NCBI RefSeq assembly: GCF_021347895.1
Contig: NC_067135.1
Span: 25,662,441-25,726,440 of the forward strand
Direction: 5' to 3'
Length of the DNA stretch: 64,000 nt
DNA from: Acanthochromis polyacanthus
Taxonomy: Eukaryota > Chordata > Actinopteri > Pomacentridae
Both the position numbers and the translations under genes were made by a program. Below the pieces are notes generated by a model. It was not told the DNA's origin and searched no databases. It saw nothing but the letters and a program-made list of their open reading frames with translations. Positions within the stretch are counted from its first letter, which is position 1. Each line of letters starts with the position of its first letter. Shown here piece by piece: positions 52,070 through 63,313 of this stretch.

Positions 52070-52466
52070 AATGTCATCATTTCGACGATCGACACGTCTG
52101 GGCTTTTTATCTCCCTCGGACGCGCGCTCAGCCGCAGCTTGGATCAGCCGCAGCTTGAATAAGCGTCTCTGAAAAACAGCTGAGCCTCGTTCGTGGAACT
52201 ACTTGCAGCTGACATTAAAGTTGCCGCTTATTCAAGCCACGCTTACTGGCGTAAGCCCAGCCTGTTTTAGCCAGCTTCGTGGAATACCCCCCTGGTGGGC
52301 ATCTCTCAATTGTCCTTTGACCTTCAAAAAAATCCTTGATCCCGACGGTGATTCGGATCACCTCCAAAATCTAATCGATTCTTACTTGCGCTCTTCCGGA
52401 CATCCTGTAAAAATTTGGTGAAAATCCATCCATGACTTTTAGAGTTATGCTGTTAACAGACAAACA

Positions 52467-52467
<1 letters not shown>

Positions 52468-52520
<53 letters not shown>
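52468..52520. repeat. CA microsatellite
   Basis: (ca)n with a following cagacgga tract, in the older repeat hosting the Harbinger element. Confidence 0.9.
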
Positions 52521-52521
<1 letters not shown>

Positions 52522-53149
52522 GGACACACAGACGGACAGACAGACAAACAAACTCCGGTGATTACATAACCTCCTGGCGGAGGTAATGAACCACATGGAA
52601 GAAAAAACAAGACAGCAGCAAATAGAAACCCTCAGAGGGAACTCGTTTTCTGCAGATGCCAGCAAGTTACTGATTAATCAAACTAGTCTTTACAGAATTA
52701 CACAAATAAAGGTCACAGACTGCAGCTGCTGTTTAATAAAAATAAAACTCCACTTCTGTTCTTGTTACAGCCACATGCATCATGTGTTCATTTAAATACA
52801 CTTAAAACATGAACCTTTTCTGTCACTATGGAACTATCATTTAGTGTTTCAGCCGTTTCAGCCACAAAGAGTGTTTATTTCCCAACAAAACATTCTGAAT
52901 CTCAACTCATATTCCAATAAAATCACATCAATAATCACAGTGATGTGTTGAAAAGAAGAATCTTTACTGAAACTACTTAGCTTTAAAAGCATTTAGTGTT
53001 TTCTGGTGCACCGCAGAGACTCCAACATATATATTAAAAAAAAAAAAAACATTGACGAACTTCAGAAAATATGTCAACATGTGACCTGATTTCATTTCAC
53101 AAACAGGAAAGATGAATGTTTTGAGTAAAAACTAGAATAAAAAGACAAT

Positions 53150-53390
53150 ACCTGAGTTTTCTTGCTGCTTACCGTCGTGTTGCGTTGACGAGTCGACTCA
53201 CCTCAGAGAGCGATAAGCTTCAGGGTTAAAGTACTTTCACTTTATTGTCACCTTATTAGGTCTGTTTGTCTGCTCTGATGTTTGGTTGTAGCTCCTCCTC
53301 CTCCTTATCTGATAGAGTCAACAAGGTGTAAACCTACTTTCATTCACTGTGTAGCCTCATCTTTAACCGCTTCTAATCGCTGCACATTAA
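53150..53390 (-). promoter_or_regulatory. Promoter and first exon of copy B
   Basis: Counterpart of 42940-43170 with the same gtaagc donor and IRF-like taaagtgaaa (53244-53235). The Tc1 element begins right after its upstream edge (53393). Confidence 0.4.
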
Positions 53391-53534
53391 ATTTCAGGCT
53401 TCAAACATAAAGATATAAAATTGTAATTTTTTGTCAAGAATCAACAACAATTGGGACACAATCGTGAAGTGGAACAAAATTTATTGGATATTTTAAACTT
53501 TTTTAACAAATAAAAACCTGAAAAGTGGGGCATG

Positions 53535-53855
53535 TGTAGCACTTGAATAAGTGATATGCTAAACAATGTCCAAATATTGCTAAAACGTTTATAATTAATT
53601 GTTTAATGCTAAAAGTTCAACTGTTTATTTTATGATGTAATTATACATCTGCACCACTAGGTGGCAGCCACACCCAACAGGTTGTTTTCTCTGAAGACCA
53701 GTGATTGGTCAAGGCTGTTCCTGTTTGGAAAATGTGCTCGGGCTTTAGCCGCGCTGAAAAATGCAACAGGAGAAATATGCTGCAATAAACCTTTTGAGGA
53801 AATCAAGAATAGACTCGTTTTTTTCTACACCAAGTGGTTCTGAAGTGGTGTAACA
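53535..53855 (+). repeat. 5' LTR of the gypsy element
   Basis: 321 bp from tgtagcac to gtgtaaca. Contains an ATAAA-type signal (caataaacc) near 53785. A 60-codon open frame in it is incidental. Confidence 0.93.
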
Positions 53856-53857
53856 TT

Positions 53858-53875
53858 TGGAGGTTCCACCGAGAT
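53858..53875 (+). promoter_or_regulatory. Primer binding site
   Basis: tggaggttccaccgagat, starting with TGG (complement of tRNA CCA) two bases after the LTR. The matching tRNA species is not certain. Confidence 0.7.
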
Positions 53876-54054
53876 GTATTTTTTGGATTACCTCATGGAG
53901 AGAGAGAGACTGAAAATAAAGCAACAAAAAGACGGTAAAAAGTGTGCCAGAGCGAGAGGCTAACGGCTAAGCTATAACATAAGCCTAGCTAGTGCGACAC
54001 AAACCGTGTTGTTTTTTTTTGGTCATATTCATTGGAAAAGGACATTTTGCAAGC

Positions 54055-55503
54055 ATGTCTGAGCACCGTGAAGAGTTTATGTTGCAACTGGAGCAGAAAA
54101 TATGCGGACTATATGTACAAGAACTGCTAAGAGTATGTGAACTTTGTAATATCACTGCAAAAGACAATGAAAATATCAAGAGTAAAAGTCGCAGAGCTCT
54201 TGTTAAGCTCATAATTGAATTTTGTGATGGAGATGAGCTTTTACAAAGTGAAGACGAGGGCATGTCTGTGCTATTGGAGTTAAATGATGTGCTGGACGCG
54301 CTGATATTGGCACGGTCATCAGCTGTCGGTGCAGGAACAGCAGCCCAGGCGACCCCGGAGACTGCACGCACGGAGCAGCTCGCCACAGCGGACCAGGCGC
54401 CGGGTGAGGACCGACCTACAGCGGCGGAGGCGTCGCTGGAGCAGCACCACGAGGCCCCCAGGACGATGCGGGACAGCGGGACTCAGCGCAGAGGGAGAGA
54501 CTCTATCAATAGCAACAGCTGCTGTAATGCTTCTTCAGTTGGATTCCGCAAAGATTTCAGGATTAATGGTCACGTGAGTGAATCAACATCTAGAGAGACC
54601 TTGAGTTTCAGTAGTTTGGAGCACCAGATTGGAAGTGGCTTGAGAAAGGGCTACCCTGAAACTGAGATAGTGGAGGCTGTGGTTCGTTCCATAAGCCCTG
54701 GACTGAAGCTAAGGAGCTATTTAGAAGGAAAAGCAGACCTCACTTTGACCAACCTGAGACAAGTACTAAGAGCTCATTATGCTGAGACAGATGCAACTGT
54801 GTTATATCAACAGCTTACCAAAGCAACACAGGCAGCAAATGAGACACCTCTTGAGTTTCTGATTAGAGTGCTGGATTTACGTCAGAAAATCCTTTTTGCA
54901 TCAGAACGTACTCAGTCTAGCCTGAAATACAACAAAGAGCTTGTTCAAAGTCAATGTTTTCAGTCAATTATGACAGGACTGTTAAATGACAATGTGAGAG
55001 CAGAAATGAGGATTTATTTACAGGATCAAAATAGTAGTGATGAGCTACTGTTAATGAAAATGCAAACTGCACAATACAATGAAAGTGAGAGAGCTCTTAA
55101 AACAAAAGCAAATAAGTCAGCTTTTAGAGCAGGACTAAATGCAGTTGAACAGACTGATACAGTTAATGACTCCTGTATTAGCCAACCTGTAGCGAAATCA
55201 AACAAACCCACCAAAGACAACTCATTATTTTCTAAACTAGAAGAAAGTAATTCTGCAATCAGAGAGCTTACAGGTCAGGTAGCTTCACTTGTGCAGACTG
55301 TTCAACGTGACATTAAACATGATGGTGACAAGCCAAATAAAACATACAAAAAGCCAATTCAGAGGCAGAAAAGACAATGTTCGGCATGTCAACAAGAGAA
55401 CAAGGACTGTAACCATTGTTTCAAATGTGGTAGTGATTCTCACTGGGCAAAAGGATGTAGAGTAGGAGGGAATCAGAAGCAGGGAAACTGGCGGAGGCTG
55501 TGA
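54055..55503 (+). CDS. gag: Gypsy Gag polyprotein
   Basis: 482 codons from ATG 54055 (an upstream in-frame ATG at 53992 has a poorer context and adds a hydrophobic leader). Helical capsid-type core in the middle, including [14 protein letters not shown]. One CCHC zinc knuckle near residue 455 ([15 protein letters not shown]-x2-C-x4-H-x4-C) preceded by CSAC. Packages the RNA into virus-like particles. Ends TGA at 55501-55503, 13 nt after a -1 slippery site that leads into Pol. Confidence 0.92.
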   Translation: MSEHREEFMLQLEQKICGLYVQELLRVCELCNITAKDNENIKSKSRRALVKLIIEFCDGDELLQSEDEGMSVLLELNDVLDALILARSSAVGAGTAAQATPETARTEQLATADQAPGEDRPTAAEASLEQHHEAPRTMRDSGTQRRGRDSINSNSCCNASSVGFRKDFRINGHVSESTSRETLSFSSLEHQIGSGLRKGYPETEIVEAVVRSISPGLKLRSYLEGKADLTLTNLRQVLRAHYAETDATVLYQQLTKATQAANETPLEFLIRVLDLRQKILFASERTQSSLKYNKELVQSQCFQSIMTGLLNDNVRAEMRIYLQDQNSSDELLLMKMQTAQYNESERALKTKANKSAFRAGLNAVEQTDTVNDSCISQPVAKSNKPTKDNSLFSKLEESNSAIRELTGQVASLVQTVQRDIKHDGDKPNKTYKKPIQRQKRQCSACQQENKDCNHCFKCGSDSHWAKGCRVGGNQKQGNWRRL

Positions 55504-58500
55504 CTGTGGGACAAGCCGCAGCTCCAAAACCAAAGTCCCAAAATGGCAGAATCCCCAAAGCATCCAATGTCCCACAAACAGAGTTAAGCCAAAACAAGCA
55601 AAAAGTGTTACAAAATACTGAAATGTTAAATGCCAAAACTAGAGATGAACAGTACAGCAGGTTTAACCCTTGTACAAAACGCAAAAGAGTTGCACAGCTA
55701 GTAGGCAAAAAGTGTCTAGTTTGGTGTAAAATGAACAAGTGTAAAACTCAAGCACTATGGGACACAGGTGCCCAAGTTTCAATAATGAGTGCACTGTGGA
55801 AGTCAAATAACTTACCTGATTTGAAAATTCATCCAATCAGTGATTTACTAAGCGGTGATGAGCTTCTAGATCTGAGAGCAGTAAATGGATCTGAAATCCC
55901 CTTTCAAGGCTGGGTAGAAGTTAGCCTTAGCCTTTGTGATTCAAAAGGTAAAGCGTCAGCTCAGGATGAAGTTCTAGTCCCAATCTTAGTGAGTCGTGAC
56001 ATCATGCAAAAACCAATAATAGGGTTTAATGCCATTGAAGAACTGCTTAAGCAAAATCCTACTCAGTCTAGTGACACAGTGTCTTTACTGAGAAGTTCAC
56101 TAAAAGTTGGAGCAGGAAAAGCAGAGGCACTTTTAAATCTTATTCAGACAACTGCTGATGACACAATTACCTATCCAGTCAGAACAGGACGCACAGCCGT
56201 TGTAGTGCCAAGTGGACAATTACACTGCATTAGCTGTCCTATCAGAACAGACTTAAAAGTAAAAACTGAAATGCTTTTTGAGCCAGATGAAAACTTAAAT
56301 TTAGACGAAGGACTAAAGTTTAACTGCCAGTTAATAAGTGTTTCAGGCCCTACTCGAAAAGCTAAGATTCATGTCACAAATACGACAAAACATGACATTA
56401 TTTTGCCAGCAAAGACTTTAATAGGCAGCATTGAGAGGGCAACACATTGCTTTTCAGTGAATCTTGACCAAAGTCAGGTTAGTTCAGTTGTAGCTGAAAA
56501 CCACCCAAACTCACCTAGCTCACCTGAGAAGACTTGGGACCCCCCCGTCAATTTGGGTCACCTTACCTCGGAACAGCTGGCTGCTGTCATGGAGATGCTT
56601 AAGGAGGAGTCAAGTGCATTTGCCAAGCACAAAGATGAAGTAGGCTACATAAAAAACTTAAAAATGGACATTAAGCTGACCGATGAGATTCCTGTAGCAA
56701 AAGCCTACAATGCAGTACCTCGTGCTCTTTATGATGAAGTGAAAAATCACATCCAGGACTTGTTGAATAAAGGTTTTATTCACAAATCAACCTCACCTTA
56801 TGCTTCTCCAGTGGTGTGCGTAAGGAAACGTGATGGAAGTCTGAGACTCTGTATTGATTATAGGGGCCTCAATAGGAAGACCATCCCAGACAGGCATCCT
56901 ATACCACGCATTCAGGAAATACTTGATGGACTTGGCGGCAACATGTGGTTTAGTGTGCTTGACCAAGGCAAAGCGTATCATCAAGGTGAAATCAGCAATG
57001 ACTCAAGAAAATACACGGCATTTACAACGCCTTGGGGACTGTACGAATGGAACAGAATTCCATTCGGTCTCACCAATGCACCCTCAGCGTTTCAGCGCAG
57101 TATGGAGGAGAGTCTGGAAGGTCTAAGGGACAAAATCTGTACTCCATACTTGGATGATGTTTTAGTGTACAGTCGAACATTTGAACAACACATTGAGGAC
57201 TTAAGATCTGTTCTCAAGCGGCAGCAAGCTTGGGGAATAAAACTGAGACCTGACAAATGTGACTTGTTTAAAAATGAGGTCCGTTATGTGGGCAAAATAA
57301 TTTCGGCACAAGGTTATAAAATGGACAATAAGGAGGTACAAGCAGTACAAGCCCTCAAAAACACCCCTCCAACAAACATCAAAGAACTCCGCAAACTATT
57401 AGGGTTCTTAGGGTATTACAGAAGCTATGTACAGGATTTTTCAAGACATGCAAAGTGTTTGTATGGTTTGCTTTCATCCGAAGCTCAAGACTCACAACCA
57501 CAGGTACGGTCGGCTAAGGCAGGACACCCTGCACCCACCCAGAAGATTGTGTGGACTACCACTCATCAAAAAGCACTCGACTACTTGGTAGATGTTTTGA
57601 CTAATCCACCTGTTATAGCTTACCCCAGGTTTGAGGATCCTTTTATTCTCCATATTGATGCATCGGAGGAAGGGCTTGGTGCAGTTTTGTACCAGAGACA
57701 GGAGAGTAAATTACGAGTGGTCGGATATGGATCAAGGACATTAACACAGGCTGAGAAAAACTACAGATTGCATTCAGGGAAACTTGAGTTTCTGGCACTT
57801 AAGTGGGCCGTCACAGAGCGCTTCAGAGACTACTTGTTTTATGCTTCATCAGTGACAGTCTATAGCGATAATAATCCTGTGACCTATGTTTTAAGCACAG
57901 CCAAATTGAATGCAACCGGACACAGATGGGTTTCCGAGTTGGCTGACTTTAACATAACACTGAAATACAGACCTGGGAAAAGTAATGTTGATGCTGACTT
58001 TTTGTCCAGATCACCAGCCAGTATGGACTCCTACATGGCAGAGTGTACTGAGCAGTGTTCACCTGAAGTGCTGAATGCTATACTGAACGCTGTTGAAATA
58101 CAGAAAGAGCAAAATGTGGACTGGATCTCTGCAGTGACTTGTAACCCACAGGTAAATGAGATCCAAGTGGACAATACACCGGATGTGGAAATCACAAAAC
58201 AGGAACTGTTACAGGCTCAGTTGCAGGACCCAGCCATTGCTCATGTCCTCAGTCTAAAGAAAGCAGGAGACAACTTTGACAAAGCATCAGTGAACAAGGA
58301 CTCTAAGGTGAAACAGTTGCTGCATGAGTGGAAAAAGCTTTTTGTTTCTGATGAAGGGTTGTTGATGAGAAAAACTGTAACTTATACTCAAATTGTACTC
58401 CCGGAGTCATACAAAGAACTTGTGTACAAATACCTTCATTGTGAAATGGGTCACCTCGGAGTAGACCGTGTAATGAACTTAGCAAGAAGTAGGTTTTATT

Positions 58501-60071
58501 GGCCTAATATGCTGAAAGATATTGAGTTTTTCATTACAAAGGTATGCAAATGCAACATCCAGAAGAAACCTACAGTTCAGAGTAGGGCTCCTATGTGCCA
58601 TGTACCCGCTACTGCACCTTTTGAAATGGTTTCTATAGATTATCTTCACCTTGAAAAAAGCAGGGGAGGGTATGAGTATATCTTGGTGATACATGACAAC
58701 TTCACAAAGTTTGCCCAAGCTTATCCTACTCGTAACAAATCTGGCAAAACTGCTGCAGATAAGATTTTCAATGATTTCTCTTTAAAGTATAATTTTCCTT
58801 GCAAACTACACCATGACCAAGGTAGGGAATTTGAGAATCAGTTATTCAAACAGCTTCAAAAGTATACAGGAGTGGCTAATTCAAAAACTACACCATACCA
58901 TCCACAGGGGAACCCAGCGGAAAGGTTCAATCGTACCTTGCTTTCTATGCTGCGGACCCTAGATGAGGAAAAGAAAGGAAACTGGAGTGACTATGTAAAC
59001 AAAGTTGTTCATGCCTATAATTGTACAACTAGTGAATCAACAGGTTACTCACCCTTTTACTTACTTTTTGGTAGACATCCACGTCTTCCGATAGATTTAA
59101 TTTTTGGACTTGAAGAGACAAATGAATGTAAAACACATGAGGAATATGCTCAAAAGTGGCAACGACAGATGAAAGAGGCATATGACATTGCATCCAAAAA
59201 CATTGGAAAGAGCCTCGCAAGAGGAAAGTCACATTACGATCGGAAGAGACAAAGCGTTGTACTCTCACCTGGGGACAGGGTCCTAGTCAGGAACATGTCT
59301 GAGAGGGGAGGCCCAGGAAAGTTGCGCTCATATTGGGAGGATCGGGTTCATGTAGTGATCTCTCAAAAGGGTGATAACAGCCCTGTTTATGAGGTAAAAC
59401 CTGAGTGTGGTACAGGACGTGGTCGTATTCTGCATCGTAACATGTTAATGCCCTGTAATGCTTTGCCACTTCCCCAAGTCACCAGGACTGAGCCAAGTAC
59501 CTCTAAGCCAAAACACAAACGAAAGGACAAAGACATGAGAAACAGCTCTGAGTATGAGGAAAGCTCAGATGATGATGAACAATGTTGGACTCAAAGAGTA
59601 AGGTGCCGCCGCCACCATCAGCCTACAAAGGACTCTGTGGTACCTATACCCTTTCCCGGACCTGACCAAACCAATGAGCCACAAAACCCTGATGATGCTC
59701 AGGAGCAAGCAGTGAACAACCATGAGCTCAGAGCAGAGGCTGAGGAGTTCCATGTGGACATTGGAAACGAACAAACCGATACAGACATGAACATTTCAGA
59801 ACCAGTCAAGACTGTGTCTTTGCCAGCAAAATCCATTGAAATGGGCACAGAACAGTTGGATACGGTACTGAGACGATCTCAAAGAGAGCGACGTCCAAGA
59901 GAGACTTTGACTTATGATGCACTTGGTCAGCCAGGTCAGAGAGTCATTGGTCTCGCCGCTAATCCGCTGTACGCCAATGCAGTGACCCCGTTATATGGAC
60001 AGTTTGGAATACCTTGGATAGCTCCACAGATACCTTACTATCCAGCATATGTGCCAGTGGGTTATTATTGA
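55461..60071 (+). CDS. pol: Gypsy Pol: protease, RT, RNase H, integrase
   Basis: About 1,520 codons, open throughout, reached by -1 frameshift; there is no ATG at its start. Numbering from 55500: aspartic protease DTGA at 88-91; RT with [19 protein letters not shown] and YLDD at 550-553; RNase H with [13 protein letters not shown]; integrase with an HHCC zinc region ([11 protein letters not shown]...CKC), then D1047, D1106, E1141 (DD35E). A GPY/F-like module ([16 protein letters not shown]) and a long acidic tail follow. Integrase after RT is the normal Ty3/gypsy order, no chromodomain is seen. All catalytic residues are present. Confidence 0.95.
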   Translation, partial: SRRESEAGKLAEAVTVGQAAAPKPKSQNGRIPKASNVPQTELSQNKQKVLQNTEMLNAKTRDEQYSRFNPCTKRKRVAQLVGKKCLVWCKMNKCKTQALWDTGAQVSIMSALWKSNNLPDLKIHPISDLLSGDELLDLRAVNGSEIPFQGWVEVSLSLCDSKGKASAQDEVLVPILVSRDIMQKPIIGFNAIEELLKQNPTQSSDTVSLLRSSLKVGAGKAEALLNLIQTTADDTITYPVRTGRTAVVVPSGQLHCISCPIRTDLKVKTEMLFEPDENLNLDEGLKFNCQLISVSGPTRKAKIHVTNTTKHDIILPAKTLIGSIERATHCFSVNLDQSQVSSVVAENHPNSPSSPEKTWDPPVNLGHLTSEQLAAVMEMLKEESSAFAKHKDEVGYIKNLKMDIKLTDEIPVAKAYNAVPRALYDEVKNHIQDLLNKGFIHKSTSPYASPVVCVRKRDGSLRLCIDYRGLNRKTIPDRHPIPRIQEILDGLGGNMWFSVLDQGKAYHQGEISNDSRKYTAFTTPWGLYEWNRIPFGLTNAPSAFQRSMEESLEGLRDKICTPYLDDVLVYSRTFEQHIEDLRSVLKRQQAWGIKLRPDKCDLFKNEVRYVGKIISAQGYKMDNKEVQAVQALKNTPPTNIKELRKLLGFLGYYRSYVQDFSRHAKCLYGLLSSEAQDSQPQVRSAKAGHPAPTQKIVWTTTHQKALDYLVDVLTNPPVIAYPRFEDPFILHIDASEEGLGAVLYQRQESKLRVVGYGSRTLTQAEKNYRLHSGKLEFLALKWAVTERFRDYLFYASSVTVYSDNNPVTYVLSTAKLNATGHRWVSELADFNITLKYRPGKSNVDADFLSRSPASMDSYMAECTEQCSPEVLNAILNAVEIQKEQNVDWISAVTCNPQVNEIQVDNTPDVEITKQELLQAQLQDPAIAHVLSLKKAGDNFDKASVNKDSKVKQLLHEWKKLFVSDEGLLMRKTVTYTQIVLPESYKELVYKYLHCEMGHLGVDRVMNLARSRFYWPNMLKDIEFFITKVCKCNIQKKPTVQSRAPMCHVPATAPFEMVSIDYLHLEKSRGGYEYILVIHDNFTKFAQAYPTRNKSGKTAADKIFNDFSLKYNFPCKLHHDQGREFENQLFKQLQKYTGVANSKTTPYHPQGNPAERFNRTLLSMLRTLDEEKKGNWSDYVNKVVHAYNCTTSESTGYSPFYLLFGRHPRLPIDLIFGLEETNECKTHEEYAQKWQRQMKEAYDIASKNIGKSLARGKSHYDRKRQSVVLSPGDRVLVRNMSERGGPGKLRSYWEDRVHVVISQKGDNSPVYEVKPECGTGRGRILHRNMLMPCNALPLPQVTRTEPSTSKPKHKRKDKDMRNSSEYEESSDDDEQCWTQRVRCRRHHQPTKDSVVPIPFPGPDQTNEPQNPDDAQEQAVNNHELRAEAEEFHVDIGNEQTDTDMNISEPVKTVSLPAKSIEMGTEQLDTVLRRSQRERRPRETLTYDALGQPGQRVIGLAANPLYANAVTPLYGQFGIPWIAPQIPYYPAYVPVGYY
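55482..55488 (+). promoter_or_regulatory. -1 ribosomal frameshift site GGGAAAC
   Basis: The heptamer fits X-XXY-YYZ with Gag codons GGA AAC in the zero frame. Pol is open in the -1 frame from 55461 (after TAG 55458-55460). Downstream gcgg/ccgc and ggag/ctcc complements (55491-55535) could form the stimulatory stem or pseudoknot. The same heptamer is used by some retroviruses. Confidence 0.85.
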
Positions 60072-60547
60072 ACTGTGACATAGACATTTGTTTGAACCGG
60101 TTATTCTCTCATTCTGTTAAAATGTGAAATGTATGGGTAAATGCCATGATTATTACTGTGACATATGCATTTGAAACTTCAAATTTTTGAGATGGTAAAT
60201 GACAAAAATTGGGTTAAGTGACATTTGGAATATTGATATGTCTAAAGAAGGTTATTATCTAAATGAAAAGGCTCCGGAGTAGAATTAAGTGATAATGACA
60301 CCTGTTTAGAGTAAATTAATGCTAGTAATATTGGGATAAACTAAACATGGTTATAGGCTTGATGTTTTTATGCCATGAAAAACGTGATTATATCACCTAA
60401 GGTTCCTATGGCAAAAGTGATCTCCATGCACTGTCAAATTGTTTACTCTAATCCTAGTTTAAACCAATCTTAAAGTCACGTGTAACAGACATTTCATGTT
60501 CTTATTTAGCTAATGTTAGGGACAACATTTGTTTAGCAGGGGAGGAT
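60072..60547 (+). other. 3' untranslated part of the gypsy element
   Basis: AT-rich 476 bp between the Pol stop and the 3' LTR; ends in the polypurine tract agcaggggagga. No env-like ORF. Confidence 0.8.
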
Positions 60548-60868
60548 TGTAGCACTTGAATAAGTGATATGCTAAACAATGTCCAAATATTGCTAAAACG
60601 TTTATAATTAATTGTTTAATGCTAAAAGTTCAACTGTTTATTTTATGATGTAATTATACATCTGCACCACTAGGTGGCAGCCACACCCAACAGGTTGTTT
60701 TCTCTGAAGACCAGTGATTGGTCAAGGCTGTTCCTGTTTGGAAAATGTGCTCGGGCTTTAGCCGCGCTGAAAAATGCAACAGGAGAAATATGCTGCAATA
60801 AACCTTTTGAGGAAATCAAGAATAGACTCGTTTTTTTCTACACCAAGTGGTTCTGAAGTGGTGTAACA
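60548..60868 (+). repeat. 3' LTR of the gypsy element
   Basis: Same 321 bp as the 5' LTR, followed by target duplication catg. Confidence 0.93.
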
Positions 60869-60971
60869 CATGCAATATAATTCGGCCCCCTTGCATTAAT
60901 ACTTTGTAGCGCCACCTTTTGCTCCAATTACAGCTGCAAGTCGCTTGGGGTATGTCTATCAGTTTTGCACA

Positions 60972-61913
60972 TCAAGAGACTGAAATTCTTGCCCATTCTT
61001 CCTTGCAAAACAGCTGGAGCTCAGTGAGGTTGGATGGAGAGCGTTTGTGAACAGCAGTCTTCAGCTCTGCCCACAGATTCTGGATTGGATTCAGGTCTGG
61101 ACTTTGACTTGGCCATTCTAACACCTGGATACGTTTATTTGTGAACCATTCCATTGTAGATTTGGCTTTATGTTTTGGATCATTGTCCTGTTGGAAGATA
61201 AATCTCCGTCCCAGTCTCAGGTCTTTTGCAGACTCCAACAGGTTTTCTTCCAGAATGCTCCTGTATTTGGCTCCATTCATCTTCCCATCAATTTGAACCA
61301 TCTTCCCTGTCCCTGCTGAAGAAAAGCAGGCCCAAACCATGAGGCTGCCACCACCATGTTTGACAGTGGGGATGGTGTGTTCAGGGGGATGAGCTGTGTT
61401 GCTTTTATGCCAAACATATCGTTTTGCATTGTGGCCAAAAAGTTGGATTTTGGTTTCATCTGACCAGAGCACCTTCTTCCACATGTTTGGTGTGTCTCCC
61501 AGGTGGCTTGTGGCAAACTTCAAACCAGACTTTTTATGGATATCTTTGAGAAATGGCTTTCTTCTTGCCACTCTTCCATAAAGGCCAGATTTGTGCAGTG
61601 TACGACTGATTGTTGTCCTATGGACAGACTCTCCCACCTCAGCTGTAGATCTCTGCAGTTCATCCAGAGTGATCATGGGCCTCTTGGCTGCATCTCTGAT
61701 CAGTCTTCTCCTTGTTCCAGGTGAAAGTTTAGAGGGACGGCCGGGTCTTGGTAGATTTGCAGTGGTCTGACACTCCTTCCATTTCAATATGATTGCTTGC
61801 ACAGTGCTCCTTGAGATGTTTAAAATTTGGGAAATCTTTTTGTATCCAAATCCGGCTTTAAACTTCTCCACAACAGTATCTGGGACCTGCCTGGTGTGTT
61901 CCTTGGTCTTCAT
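60972..61913 (-). CDS. Tc1 transposase, catalytic Glu replaced, slightly truncated
   Basis: 313 codons. N-terminal paired helix-turn-helix DNA-binding region with a GRPSKL AT-hook-like motif near residue 58, then the DDE domain: D152 (LWSDETK), D243 (QQDNDPKH) and, at the expected DD34E spacing, Q278 in NPIQNLW where the family has Glu. TGA after ARISVS cuts off about 25 C-terminal residues; the rest continues in another frame. The Gln substitution should abolish cleavage. Otherwise the frame is intact, pointing to recent inactivation. Confidence 0.9.
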   Translation of the reverse strand: MKTKEHTRQVPDTVVEKFKAGFGYKKISQILNISRSTVQAIILKWKECQTTANLPRPGRPSKLSPGTRRRLIRDAAKRPMITLDELQRSTAEVGESVHRTTISRTLHKSGLYGRVARRKPFLKDIHKKSGLKFATSHLGDTPNMWKKVLWSDETKIQLFGHNAKRYVWHKSNTAHPPEHTIPTVKHGGGSLMVWACFSSAGTGKMVQIDGKMNGAKYRSILEENLLESAKDLRLGRRFIFQQDNDPKHKAKSTMEWFTNKRIQVLEWPSQSPDLNPIQNLWAELKTAVHKRSPSNLTELQLFCKEEWARISVS

Positions 61914-62240
61914 GATGCTCTCTGCACTTTAAACAGAACCCTGAGACTATCACAGAGCAGGTGCATTTATACGGAGACTTGATTACACACAGGTGGATTC
62001 TATTTATCATCATCAGTCATTTAGGACAACATGGGATCATTCAGAGATCCTCACTGAACTTCTGGAGTGAGTTTGCTGCACTGAAAGTAAAGGGGCCGAA
62101 AAATATTGCACACCCCACTTTTCAGTTTTTTATTTGTTAAAAAAGTATAAAATATCCAATAAATTTCATTCCACTTCATGATTGTGTCCCAATTGTTGTT
62201 GATTCTTGACAAAAAATTAAAATTTTATATCTTTATGTTT

Positions 62241-62294
62241 CCCTGCGACCCTAATGAGGATAAAGCGGTGTATAGAGGATGGATGGATGGATGG
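62241..62294 (+). mobile_element. Short LINE tail in the Tc1 terminal repeat
   Basis: 54 bp ending in (GGAT)n, flanked by the 12-bp duplication atctttatgttt (62229-62240, 62295-62306). Same 3' tail as 1448-1557. Confidence 0.85.
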
Positions 62295-62558
62295 ATCTTT
62301 ATGTTTGAAGCCTGAAATGTGGCGAAAGGTTGAAAAGTTCAAGGGGGCCGAATACTTTCGCAAGGCACTGTACAAGTCTCCCAACAAAAGGGAAAGTGAA
62401 GCAAAGAAGCTGGCCAGACCTCTAATATTCACATGCTGAAGAAAGTTCCGTAAACCCAATCTCGTACTGATGTCTAAATAACTGTTACCTTCATGTTTGT
62501 CATTCTGAAAATAATGTACATTCACAATGGCTGAAGAACATTCTCATGACTTAACAAC

Positions 62559-63278
62559 TTATGTGAACAAAGTTTTGGCAACCTCACTGACTAAATGGCC
62601 TGTTCCTTTGTGTCTCTGCGTCATGTTTTGAATCAGTCTATTAACTGGCTTGACTATTCTGCCTCCTCGTGTCCTAATATGACTCACTGAACCACTTTGT
62701 GACAGTTCATCAAGTCTTGGGGCAACTGCAACATCATTCTTGGCTTGTGCACTCTCTGAATCACTGACAATAGGTTCTGGCTGATCCGTAGTGTGTTCAG
62801 ACCCTATTTCACTGCTGTTGCCTTCATCTGGTTCAGGATAACAGTTCATCTCATTTCTGACACTTTCACTGATACAGATACTTGGTTCAGTAGTGTCAAG
62901 AGGGGTTTGGTAAGACTCATGAGACACAGGCACTTTCTTTTGAGAGTCCTTTGGATAAACTGACTCAGCTACCCAGCTAGCAGTGCGTGCCGACCGATTA
63001 AACTCAGTCTCAACCAGACTGACACTCCCAACAACCTCACTTTGCTCTGGACTTGATTCTGAAGCACCATCGGACGACAAGTCCTCATCCTGATCCATCT
63101 CTACTGGCAAGAAGTTGGCTTGTTGCAGCAGGTTTCTGTGGACAATCCTTTCTTGACCTGTGAAGGGATGTTTGATGCGATAGGTCTGGCACCTTGAGTC
63201 TTTTGAGACCACTATGTAGAGAGTAGACTCCCATCTATCTGCAAGTTTCCTGCGGCCAAGCACACACCTGTTAGCCAA
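62559..63278 (-). pseudogene. Integrase C-terminal domain and acidic tail
   Basis: 239 codons open; the frame extends upstream to about 63350. Starts inside a GPY/F-type module, with YRIKHPFTGQERIVHRNLLQ, then a Ser/Glu-rich tail ending TRGGRIVKPVNRLIQNM, a motif common at the Pol C-terminus of fish gypsy elements. Confidence 0.7.
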
Positions 63279-63313
63279 AAGAACCTGCTCTCCTTCCTCA
63301 ACATCTGCGCCTT

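Larger units (their letters stand above)
50615..52291 (-). mobile_element. PIF/Harbinger-type element with Myb-like ORF
   Basis: Inverted termini GGGGGTATTCCACGAAGC (left) and its complement (right), about 25 bp, flanked by CTG on both sides, a 3-bp duplication as expected for PIF/Harbinger. It inserted into an older repeat whose halves lie at about 50540-50614 and 52292-52600. Contains one Myb/SANT-like ORF (51890-52069) and an AT array, no transposase. Confidence 0.75.
48643..53170 (-). pseudogene. Small membrane-anchored coiled-coil protein, copy B
   Basis: Tandem paralogue of copy A (39.7-43.1 kb). The terminal coil exon (from about 49060 to 48643) is open with EDPETRIT-type divergence at its end (VETLETRITRDPQWSS). 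The membrane exon region (49460-49348) keeps GFVGLGIAVSGAVIIMGN and the gtaagt donor but has lost the acceptor and first codons. A PIF/Harbinger element sits in the large intron (50615-52291). Probably non-functional, or using altered splicing. Confidence 0.5.
53535..60868 (+). mobile_element. Ty3/gypsy LTR retrotransposon, apparently complete
   Basis: 7.33 kb. LTRs 53535-53855 and 60548-60868, both 321 bp, TG...CA, reading identical by eye. Target duplication catg on both sides (53531-53534, 60869-60872). A tRNA primer site begins TGG at 53858, two bases past the LTR, and a purine tract gcaggggagg precedes the 3' LTR. Gag and Pol are both open. Intact frames and matching LTRs indicate a young insertion, into an older Tc1. 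Confidence 0.95.
53393..62372 (-). mobile_element. Tc1/mariner element split by a gypsy insertion
   Basis: Left inverted repeat 53393-53534, then a 7.3-kb Ty3/gypsy insertion (53535-60868), then the remainder 60869-62372 ending in cactgTA. The left repeat has lost its outermost part. The right repeat contains a 54-bp LINE-tail insertion (62241-62294). Transposase is on the - strand (60972-61913). Confidence 0.88.

Noticed and set aside
52371..52665. Two - strand ORFs rich in Cys/Val
   Set aside because: Readings of the CA microsatellite.
53661..53843. 60-codon ORF, repeated at 60674-60856
   Set aside because: Lies inside both LTRs of the gypsy element; incidental.
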